Positions 1 through 5,564 of a stretch of 6,035 bases of DNA are shown here, piece after piece. Both the position numbers and the translations under genes were made by a program. The DNA comes from Victivallales bacterium. GTDB taxonomy: Bacteria > Verrucomicrobiota > Lentisphaeria > Oligosphaerales > Oligosphaeraceae. Every line of letters starts with the position of its first letter. Position 1 is the stretch's first letter. Below the pieces are notes generated by a model that was given only the letters and a program-made list of their open reading frames with translations, had not been told where the DNA came from and made no database searches. The DNA is taken from positions 1-6,035 of the forward strand of contig JAGCTA010000154.1 of NCBI GenBank assembly GCA_017963875.1, written 5' to 3'.

Positions 1-435
1 GCTCCTGTAGCAGAAGCACCTGCAGCAGAAGCGTCTTCTGAGGAATCACCAATTGCAAGCGATGCACATTCAGGCAATAAACCATCACAGGAAAGCACTG
101 GAGACACATCATCGGCTAGTGAGATGACGGGAATGGTTCTTCCTGAAGGTCAGTCGCTAAAACATCCACCGCACCCTCTGAAACGCGTCTCGCCGCGTTA
201 TCCAGAGCGTTGCCGAAGGCTCAATATCGAGGGCTTTGTCGTCCTGCGTTTTACTATTGACGCCCATGGAATTGTAACTGAACCTTCCGTTCATCAGTCC
301 ACCCCGCCTGAAGTATTTGACAACGCGGCGCTTCGTGCAATCAGACAATGGCGTTTCGAGCCTGGGCGCGACGATACTGGCAAGCCCATCCCATGCCGTC
401 TTCAATTGCGCATCGATTTCAAAATGGAAGATTGA
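1..435 (+). CDS. TonB-family energy transducer, C-terminal part (5' truncated by window edge)
   Basis: The reading frame is open from base 1 and ends at TGA 433-435, giving 144 visible residues with no start codon in view. The first 45 or so residues are a low-complexity stretch rich in Ala, Glu, Pro and Ser, as expected for the periplasmic linker of TonB. From about residue 60 the sequence matches the TonB C-terminal domain: a SPRYPERCRR segment, then IEGFVVLRFTID, an HGIV turn, and the ALRAIRQWRFEPG block that is the family hallmark, ending in a beta strand LQLRIDF. Proteins of this family are anchored in the inner membrane and pass proton-motive-force energy from ExbB/ExbD to outer-membrane receptors. 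The membrane anchor lies outside the window, so the partner system and receptor are unknown. The ATG at 124 is internal and not a credible start, because the compositionally typical linker continues upstream of it. The gene converges on thiD with 42 bp between stops. Confidence 0.88.
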   Translation, partial: APVAEAPAAEASSEESPIASDAHSGNKPSQESTGDTSSASEMTGMVLPEGQSLKHPPHPLKRVSPRYPERCRRLNIEGFVVLRFTIDAHGIVTEPSVHQSTPPEVFDNAALRAIRQWRFEPGRDDTGKPIPCRLQLRIDFKMED

Positions 436-477
436 CTGCGTGTAACCATCAAAGACAGGCCGTTAGGAAATGCTTTT

Positions 478-1257
478 TCACAGCCTGGCTGCAAAGTGAT
501 TCAACGGTCCATTGCCATGCCCCAACTGTGGGTCGTGGCGCAGAATTTCCGTAATGTATTTTTTTGCCATGGCGACCGCCTGAACGACATCATATCCCAT
601 CGCAAGCCCCGCCGCAATTGCCGATGACAGCGTGCAACCAGTTCCATGCGTATTGCGCACATCAATACGTTCCATTCGAAACCAGTGGCATTCGTCATTG
701 ACATACAGCAAATCATCCGCCACATCTGCCAAATGACCGCCTTTGACAAGCACCGCGGCATCGCATGACAAAGCCTTTGCGGCAGTCACCATGCCGTTCT
801 GGTCATGAATTTCATGCACGCCAGAAAGATACGCGACCTCTGGGAGATTTGGCGTAACGATTTCAGCCAAGGGCAGCAATTCCTCCCGCAATGCCTGAAC
901 ACCGTTTGCATCCAACAATTCCCGCCCAGATGTTGACAATATCACGGTATCAAGCACGACATGTTGTGCTTGATAATACTTCAGCCGTTCTGCAATTGTC
1001 CTAACGATTCCCTCATTGCACAACATGCCGATTTTTACGGCGTCTGGCCGTATATCGGAAAAAACGCTGTCAATTTGCTGCGCGACCATCTCTGGAGAAA
1101 CTGCCTGGACTCCTTGGACGCCAAGGGTATTCTGCGCAGTTATCGCCGTAATGGCACTCATGGCATAGACACCCAACGCGGACATTGTCTTGATATCCGC
1201 TTGAATCCCCGCGCCACCACTGGAATCTGACCCTGCAATGCTTAATGCCGTTTTCAT
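478..1257 (-). CDS. thiD: ThiD, hydroxymethylpyrimidine / phosphomethylpyrimidine kinase
   Basis: This 259-residue protein has the usual ThiD length of about 260-270. ThiD is a cytoplasmic ribokinase-fold enzyme that phosphorylates HMP to HMP-P and HMP-P to HMP-PP, the pyrimidine donor for thiamine phosphate synthase. Visible motifs in order are the N-terminal GSDSSGGAGIQAD (9-21), AITAQNT (38-44) with the Gln of the pyrimidine site, KIGML (75-79), a VLDTVILSTSG segment (101-111), TPNLPE (135-140), KGGH (172-175), the anion-hole HGTGC with the proposed catalytic Cys208 (204-208), and the C-terminal GHGNGPLNH (247-254). The usual LDP of the middle motif reads LDT here. The ATG overlaps the upstream HAD stop as ATGA (1254-1257) and has no strong ribosome binding site close by. 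Translation probably depends on coupling to the HAD gene. It is the last gene of the riboswitch-controlled operon, and no convincing terminator follows it. Confidence 0.96.
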   Translation of the reverse strand: MKTALSIAGSDSSGGAGIQADIKTMSALGVYAMSAITAITAQNTLGVQGVQAVSPEMVAQQIDSVFSDIRPDAVKIGMLCNEGIVRTIAERLKYYQAQHVVLDTVILSTSGRELLDANGVQALREELLPLAEIVTPNLPEVAYLSGVHEIHDQNGMVTAAKALSCDAAVLVKGGHLADVADDLLYVNDECHWFRMERIDVRNTHGTGCTLSSAIAAGLAMGYDVVQAVAMAKKYITEILRHDPQLGHGNGPLNHFAARL

Positions 1258-1850
1258 ATCATATTCGGTGTAATGACCTTCATTCCCGTGAGTTGCGCCC
1301 CTGCGACAGCATACGGAGCATCCTCGTAAACTGTCGTCTCATCCAATGCGGTCCCCAATAATTTCAGAACATGCAAATACGCTTCAGGGGTTGACTTATC
1401 CACGCCAGTCCCGACAGTCGAAACAATGCAATCAAAATACTGTCTGATACCTGTTCGAACAAGTGCCGCTGTTGCGGCAGAGTCCTCAGTCGAAGTAAAA
1501 AGCGCAATCCGAGTGCCCGCATCATGCAGTTTTACAAGCAAAGCCTTGCTATACGGAAACAACGGTGCATCATCTGTATAGACATGACGAATGTCGGCAA
1601 GAAGTTCATCTCGAATTGCAAGAACGTCCTCATCCAGACCGTATGCCTTTTTCAGATATGCGGCGGCTTCATCCATTTCCATGGAATCCAAATGTTGCTG
1701 CAATCCTTGTTCAGGCTTCTTTCCCTTGCGCTGAAGGTAATTTTCCCCAAGATGTTCCCAATATGGCAGGCTATCAAGGATTGTCCCGTCCAAATCCACG
1801 ATGGCACCACGACCTTTGCCCACGGCATCATCTGGCCTTCCATCATCCAT
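1254..1850 (-). CDS. HAD-superfamily phosphatase embedded in the thiamine operon (candidate thiamine-pathway phosphatase)
   Basis: From the ATG at 1850 this is a 198-residue HAD hydrolase of the beta-phosphoglucomutase/phosphatase-like type. All four HAD motifs are present: motif I DLDGT with nucleophile Asp19 and acid/base Asp21, motif II LFTST (117-121), motif III Lys152 in DKSTPEAY, and motif IV YEDAPYAV with Glu176-Asp177. The segment between motifs I and II (about 27-95) is a helical cap. The frame stays open upstream to 2171, but that part lies inside the thiC coding region in another frame and is not HAD-like, so the start must be near 1850. A GAAGG sequence lies 11 nt before this ATG. 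GTG at 1859 or at 1823 is an alternative. The gene begins 28 bp after the thiC stop, and its own stop overlaps thiD as ATGA. Known HAD enzymes act on thiamine phosphate or HMP phosphates, so such a role is likely here, but the substrate is inferred from context only. Confidence 0.87.
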   Translation of the reverse strand: MDDGRPDDAVGKGRGAIVDLDGTILDSLPYWEHLGENYLQRKGKKPEQGLQQHLDSMEMDEAAAYLKKAYGLDEDVLAIRDELLADIRHVYTDDAPLFPYSKALLVKLHDAGTRIALFTSTEDSAATAALVRTGIRQYFDCIVSTVGTGVDKSTPEAYLHVLKLLGTALDETTVYEDAPYAVAGAQLTGMKVITPNMI

Positions 1851-1878
1851 TGATTGCACCGCCTTCGCCGTCAAAACA

Positions 1879-3189
1879 TCAGATTTCCTTGCTGACGCGA
1901 ATCGAGCAGAATTTAGCACCGCACATGGAGCAGAAGTGCTCACCATTGCGTGACCCTTGAAGCGGCGTGGGAGAATTGCGTTCGTTGATTGCCTCCTGAC
2001 GCATGGCACGCGCCTTCTCTGGATCAAGCGCCAAATCGAATTGCCGTTCCCAGTCGAATACTGCACGTGCGTCAGAAATGGCGTCATCCTTTTCCCTGGC
2101 ACCTGGAATATGCTTGGCGATATCGGCCACATGAGCCGCGATCTTGTATGCGATAACCCCTTGATGGACATCCTCTGCGTTTGGCAGACCGATATGCTCC
2201 TTTGGCGTCACATAGCACAGCATGGCGGCACCATGCCATGCGCCAACCGCCGCGCCAATGGCACTGGTGATGTGGTCATAGCCAGGAGCGCAATCCATGG
2301 TGACTGGTCCAAGAACGTAAAACGGCGCATCATGGCACCATAATTGCTCCAGTTTCATGTTCATTTCGACTTCATCCAGCGGAATGTGGCCTGGACCTTC
2401 AATCATGACCTGGACATGGGCCTCGCGACAACGCAATGCGAGTTCACCCAACTGTGCCAACTCGCCGAACTGCGCCTGGTCTGACGCGTCTGCCAGACAT
2501 CCTGGGCGCAAACCATCCCCAAGGGAGATGGTCACGTCGTATTTACGGCAAATTTCAAGAATATCATCGAAGAACTCATAATAGGGGTTGTCGTGCCCTG
2601 TCTGCGCCATGTATCTTGCAATCAAGGCACCGCCACGCGAAACAATGCGCATCTTGCGTTTTCTGGCGGCAGGAAGCATCGATGGACGAATTCCGCAATG
2701 CATCGTCATATAATCGACCCCCTGCTCCGCCTGGTCACGGATGACCGCAAGCACGGCGTCCTTTGAAAAATCAATTGAATCATCGTTTCCGCAACGGCAG
2801 GCTAGTTCATAGATTGGCACGGTTCCAACAGGAATGATGGAATGTTCGATAATCATCCGCCGAGTCTGTTCAAGATTGTCACCCGTTGACAAATCCATGA
2901 CCGTATCAGAGCCGTAGGCAATGGCCGCATCCAACTTCTTCAGTTCCTGCGAAATGCAACTCGACGTCGGCGAAGTCCCGATATTGGCGTTGATTTTTGT
3001 CTTCAGTTCACGCCCTATGCCCATGGGCTTCAAACTCGTGTGCAGTTTATTCGCTGGAATGACAATTCGCCCGTCAGCGACACGTTCACGAATCCATTCA
3101 GGCTCACGACGTTCACTTTCAGCGACAGCCCTCATTTCCGCAGTCACTTCGCCGCGCAGCGCGGCATCCATCTGATTCGTCTTTTCCAT
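1879..3189 (-). CDS. thiC: ThiC, phosphomethylpyrimidine synthase (radical SAM)
   Basis: ThiC converts 5-aminoimidazole ribotide into hydroxymethylpyrimidine phosphate, a radical-SAM rearrangement that starts the pyrimidine branch of thiamine synthesis. The 436-residue protein is the short form of the family, without the long N-terminal extension of the enterobacterial and plant enzymes. Visible landmarks are INANIGTSP (66-74), DTVMDLSTG (95-103), MHCGIRP (163-169), SLGDGLRPG (222-230), EGPGHIP with His268 and GYDHIT with His306 (the two His residues expected to hold the metal), and the C-terminal CX2CX4C cluster motif at Cys420, Cys423 and Cys428. That is the non-canonical spacing typical of ThiC. 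The chosen ATG has GGAG 10 nt upstream. An in-frame ATG six codons in (3171) is the only close alternative. It is the first gene of the operon, downstream of a TPP riboswitch, so expression should fall when TPP is plentiful. Confidence 0.97.
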   Translation of the reverse strand: MEKTNQMDAALRGEVTAEMRAVAESERREPEWIRERVADGRIVIPANKLHTSLKPMGIGRELKTKINANIGTSPTSSCISQELKKLDAAIAYGSDTVMDLSTGDNLEQTRRMIIEHSIIPVGTVPIYELACRCGNDDSIDFSKDAVLAVIRDQAEQGVDYMTMHCGIRPSMLPAARKRKMRIVSRGGALIARYMAQTGHDNPYYEFFDDILEICRKYDVTISLGDGLRPGCLADASDQAQFGELAQLGELALRCREAHVQVMIEGPGHIPLDEVEMNMKLEQLWCHDAPFYVLGPVTMDCAPGYDHITSAIGAAVGAWHGAAMLCYVTPKEHIGLPNAEDVHQGVIAYKIAAHVADIAKHIPGAREKDDAISDARAVFDWERQFDLALDPEKARAMRQEAINERNSPTPLQGSRNGEHFCSMCGAKFCSIRVSKEI

Positions 3190-3197
3190 GCTTGTCC

Positions 3198-3221
3198 GAC
3201 TCCATTGACACTTCGGGAGCC
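3198..3221 (-). promoter_or_regulatory. Riboswitch expression platform: thiC ribosome binding site with its sequestering partner
   Basis: In the thiC leader RNA, GGAGUC (3203 down to 3198) contains the Shine-Dalgarno sequence, 10 nt before the ATG. The upstream GGCUCC (3221 down to 3216) can pair with it over six base pairs, including one G-U, around a 12-nt loop. The overlapping CUCCC (3219 to 3215) is instead complementary to GGGAG at 3266 to 3262, in the conserved 3' end of the TPP aptamer. The two pairings exclude each other. This fits a translational switch in which TPP binding frees the sequester to hide the ribosome site. The pairings are read from the sequence. The mechanism is inferred. 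Confidence 0.6.
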
Positions 3222-3257
3222 ATGACGCCCTGCAACAACTGCACCGTTGGCATACGC

Positions 3258-3342
3258 TTGTCTCCCTACGCTGACATTACTCAGTTCAGGTTCACGGGTT
3301 TGTTCTCAGCCTCGGCAATCGCTCGAAGCACCCCGGCTTTCA
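3258..3342 (-). ncRNA. TPP riboswitch (THI element) in the thiC leader
   Basis: Read on the minus strand, the conserved TPP aptamer elements occur in order and at normal spacing: GGGGUGC (3334-3328), a P3 hairpin made by CUUCG and CGAGG, the invariant CUGAGA (3308-3303), ACCCGUGAACCUGA, and AGCGUAGGGA at the 3' end. The terminal small helix is CUGA-GUAAUG-UCAG, where the textbook thiM aptamer has CUGG and CCAG. This is a paired change that keeps the stem. The closing P1 helix is not obvious from inspection, so the outer limits are approximate. The element lies about 70 nt upstream of the thiC ATG and directly downstream of a promoter candidate. No poly-U terminator follows the aptamer, so control of translation rather than transcription is the likelier mode. 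Confidence 0.95.
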
Positions 3343-3356
3343 ATGTGATTTCATAT

Positions 3357-3384
3357 ACTATAATTTACAATTGGCACAAGGCAA
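3357..3384 (-). promoter_or_regulatory. Candidate sigma-70 promoter of the thiC-HAD-thiD operon
   Basis: On the minus strand TTGCCT (3384-3379) and TATAGT (3362-3357) are separated by 16 bp. The -10 matches the consensus at five of six positions and the -35 at four of six. The predicted transcript start, near 3350, falls just upstream of the riboswitch aptamer, which is where a riboswitch promoter should be. The leader would be about 160 nt. Confidence 0.55.
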
Positions 3385-3447
3385 GAAAACAACGCTTTCC
3401 TGTTGAATTGTTTTTCATGTCGCCTGCATCGAATCAACAACGCAACA

Positions 3448-3476
3448 TTTACAACCCATCATCCAAATGATATAGT
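3448..3476 (+). promoter_or_regulatory. Candidate sigma-70 promoter of the capA-like operon
   Basis: TTTACA (3448-3453) and TATAGT (3471-3476) are separated by the ideal 17 bp, and each hexamer matches the consensus at five of six positions. The predicted start near 3483 leaves a leader of about 39 nt before the ATG at 3522. That leader is A/T-rich and holds no recognisable Shine-Dalgarno sequence. No operator-like repeat is evident around it. Confidence 0.6.
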
Positions 3477-3521
3477 ATTGATTGTTTTTTCATAAACTGA
3501 CAGCAAACAACGACTGAACGC

Positions 3522-4700
3522 ATGACTACGAAACCATTTGAACTATTGATAACTGGCGACCTGGCCCCCATCAGGCATTTTGCGACAATTATTGAAAAGG
3601 AGCCTATGAAGGTCTATGGCGACCTTCTTCCTATCATCTGCCACGCGGACTACCGCATCGCCAACCTTGAATCAACGCTTGTCGGCCAAGATTTCATTGT
3701 CAAAAGCGGTGCGGCTTTCGCAGGAAAGCCATTGCATCTGCCTGTATTGACGCAAGTTCCCTTTGATGCTGTCACTCTCGCCAACAACCACACACTGGAC
3801 ACAGGAAGAGAACATCTCGGAGAGTTTCTACAGTTGTTACATAATGCAGGATTATCCACCGTTGGAGCGGGTTTGACACAACGTGCCGCTGAAACTCCGT
3901 TGGTAATTCATCATGGTGATTTGTCCATCATTGTCTTCAACATGTCGGAGGGCGAAGACATGATGGCTGCCACAGGAAAAACAAGCGGTGTTGCGGGGTG
4001 GGATGTCCAACGGCTTTGTGCTAAAATCCGCCATGCAAAAGCCTCTGGGAAGTTCAATGCCATCATTGTCATCGTCCATTGCGGCCTTGAATACTATCCC
4101 TTTCCCCCGATGTATGTCTATGACGCATTCAAATGCATTGCCGAAGCAGGTGCGGACGTTATTGCAGGCCATCATGTCCATGTTCCCCAAGGCATGGCGA
4201 AATTTGGGAAAACTCCTGCCTATTTCAGCCTTGGCAATTTTGTTTTCTATCAGGAAAACCAACTTCTTCATCGTAAAACTGGCTATATGCTGAAAATCCG
4301 CATTGGCTCCAAAGGCGTTCTCGGCACGGAAATCATCCCCTATCGAATCGGCTCAGACAATCTTCGGCTGCTTTCTGAACCAGAAGCCAAAGCATTTCAG
4401 CGAGTCTTTTCAAAACTGTCCACGCCCTTGGCATCACGGCAAGCCGCAGAACTCGCTTGGCACGCCTGCCTGAAATGGTATGGCGTGGAAGGATTCAGAA
4501 AAGAACTGCAAACCATACTCGACAAATTTGACAGCGAGCCGCAGAAAGGGGCAGCGATGCTTAGAAACCGAGTCAACTGCATGCAACATCGAATGCAATG
4601 GACTGACGGTCTAAGTGACATTGTTTCGCAAAACAAACTGGATATCCCAAAAGAATATCTTACTCTTGTCAATGACTACTTCACGGAGACCCTTTCATGA
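3522..4700 (+). CDS. CapA-family protein (PGA_cap metallophosphoesterase-like), apparently cytoplasmic
   Basis: This 392-residue protein shows the CapA/PgsA (PGA_cap) signature, related to metallophosphoesterases. Motifs in order are TGDLAP (11-16, metal-ligand Asp13), NLES (48-51), LANNHTLD (86-93), VHCGLEY (185-191, where many relatives have HWG), GHHVHVPQGM (216-225) and SLGNFVF (236-242). CapA proteins are known from poly-gamma-glutamate capsule export or processing, where they are normally anchored outside the membrane. Here the catalytic fold begins about eight residues from the start, with no signal peptide or membrane segment, so the protein should stay in the cytoplasm. After about residue 280 comes a tail of roughly 110 residues that I do not recognise. 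The start is fixed by the first beta strand and by the promoter at 3448-3476. No Shine-Dalgarno is visible. It is the first gene of an operon, overlapping the racemase gene as ATGA. No capsule polymerase (capB/capC) is present in the window, so a capsule role is unproven. Confidence 0.85.
   Translation: MTTKPFELLITGDLAPIRHFATIIEKEPMKVYGDLLPIICHADYRIANLESTLVGQDFIVKSGAAFAGKPLHLPVLTQVPFDAVTLANNHTLDTGREHLGEFLQLLHNAGLSTVGAGLTQRAAETPLVIHHGDLSIIVFNMSEGEDMMAATGKTSGVAGWDVQRLCAKIRHAKASGKFNAIIVIVHCGLEYYPFPPMYVYDAFKCIAEAGADVIAGHHVHVPQGMAKFGKTPAYFSLGNFVFYQENQLLHRKTGYMLKIRIGSKGVLGTEIIPYRIGSDNLRLLSEPEAKAFQRVFSKLSTPLASRQAAELAWHACLKWYGVEGFRKELQTILDKFDSEPQKGAAMLRNRVNCMQHRMQWTDGLSDIVSQNKLDIPKEYLTLVNDYFTETLS
4685..4688 (+). 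promoter_or_regulatory. Ribosome binding site of the racemase gene
   Basis: GGAG lies 8 nt before the ATG at 4697, inside the 3' end of the capA-like gene. It supports this start and shows that the racemase can be initiated directly as well as by coupling through the ATGA overlap. Confidence 0.6.
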
Positions 4701-5521
4701 TTCCTCTAGTTGTCTGTGATTCAGGTCTGGGAGGCCTTGATGTCGCCGCTCATTTCTTCTCACCAAACGCAGGCGAGAAGAAATGGGACATCATCTATGT
4801 CAATGCCTACCCGTCAAGGGAATGGGGGTACAATGATCTGCCAACGTTAAGGGCACAGGAAGACCTCTTCCAATCCGTTCTAGAAGACATGCGGCAATAC
4901 TCACCTGCCCAATGTCTGATTGCCTGCAATACCTTGTCCATCATCTGGCAACGGCTCTCAACACGCTATAAGCCTCCATTTCCCGTCACTGGCATCATTG
5001 ATGCGGCAGTGAATCAAATGTCCGAATACATGCTTTCCAACCCGCAGTCCGAATTGCTGCTGTTGGGGACCAAATCAACCATTGAGTCTGGCATTTATCC
5101 AAAACTGCTGGAACAACGCGGCATTTCACCAGAAAGGTTGCATTCCATGGCATGTCCGCGCCTGGCGACACTTATCGAACAGGGACCGAAAGACTCTGCC
5201 GTCTCAACACGAATATCCGAATATGCAATCAAGGCCCAGGCGATGTTCCATTGCGCTCCCAAGCGCCTTGCCTTGGCTTTTTGCTGCACGCATTATGGCT
5301 ATGCAACGGCTTATTGGCGTGCGGCCTTTCAGCCACTGTTCGGAGACATCAATGTCCTTAACCCCAATGATGCGATGACCTTGCCTGGCGCAGGAGCAAG
5401 TTTCAAATATGTCACCAAAACGGCAATGACAGAGTCTCAACAATCCGCCATGGCTAAATGGTTTGATAATTCCGCATACGAAATTGCCGAGCTACTTCGC
5501 CTTGCGCCAGTCATCAAATGA
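4697..5521 (+). CDS. Glutamate/aspartate racemase family protein (MurI-like), divergent
   Basis: The 274-residue protein has the two-cysteine architecture of cofactor-independent amino acid racemases. The N-terminal DSGLGG (8-13) matches the MurI DSGxGG loop, ACNTLS (76-81) carries the first catalytic Cys77, and CCTHY (196-200) the second, Cys197 (MurI has GCTHY). A MACPRLATLIEQG segment (151-163) corresponds to the MurI region before the second cysteine. In MurI these two cysteines remove and replace the alpha proton of glutamate. The length is close to MurI. However, the MurI DxxRxPYG loop reads N-A-Y-P-S-R-E-W-G here (36-44), so the substrate may not be glutamate. A housekeeping MurI for peptidoglycan is possible, but the setting next to capA-like and ligase genes argues for a specialised racemase. 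The start is supported by GGAG 8 nt upstream and the ATGA overlap. The ligase gene begins 43 bp after the stop. Confidence 0.83.
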   Translation: MIPLVVCDSGLGGLDVAAHFFSPNAGEKKWDIIYVNAYPSREWGYNDLPTLRAQEDLFQSVLEDMRQYSPAQCLIACNTLSIIWQRLSTRYKPPFPVTGIIDAAVNQMSEYMLSNPQSELLLLGTKSTIESGIYPKLLEQRGISPERLHSMACPRLATLIEQGPKDSAVSTRISEYAIKAQAMFHCAPKRLALAFCCTHYGYATAYWRAAFQPLFGDINVLNPNDAMTLPGAGASFKYVTKTAMTESQQSAMAKWFDNSAYEIAELLRLAPVIK

Positions 5522-5547
5522 AATTACATATATCCAAATTACATTCC

Positions 5548-5553
5548 GAGGAG
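5548..5553 (+). promoter_or_regulatory. Ribosome binding site of the ATP-grasp ligase gene
   Basis: GAGGAG is the strongest Shine-Dalgarno match in the window and lies 11 nt before the ATG at 5565, which supports that start. It sits in a 43-bp gap with no terminator or clear promoter, so the ligase is probably read from the same transcript as the two genes before it. Confidence 0.65.
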
Positions 5554-5564
5554 TCCTTTGAATC

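Noticed and set aside
1..123. Short repeats of Ala/Glu/Pro codons at the left edge as a DNA repeat element.
   Set aside because: They are in frame with the TonB C-terminal domain and are ordinary TonB linker composition, not an exact nucleotide repeat.
436..500. Possible bidirectional terminator between the TonB-family gene and thiD, built on the palindrome CAGCCTGGCTG (481-491).
   Set aside because: The stem is five pairs with a one-base loop, it overlaps the thiD coding end, and on neither strand is it followed by a T-run.
1524..1960. Plus-strand open frames of 109 and 131 codons opposite the HAD and thiC genes.
   Set aside because: They are antisense shadows of well-supported genes, with translations of no protein-like pattern.
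1851..2171. N-terminal extension of the HAD reading frame by 107 codons.
   Set aside because: It lies almost wholly within the thiC 3' coding region in another frame, has no HAD-like or other domain features, and thiC there encodes the conserved CX2CX4C end.
3210..3260. Transcriptional (terminator-type) riboswitch control of thiC.
   Set aside because: No GC-rich hairpin followed by a U-run occurs between the aptamer and the thiC start. The ribosome-site pairing explains control better.
3192..3470. A 92-codon plus-strand open frame across the divergent region.
   Set aside because: It is antisense to the riboswitch, thiC leader and promoter, its product has no recognisable domain, and no ribosome site precedes it.
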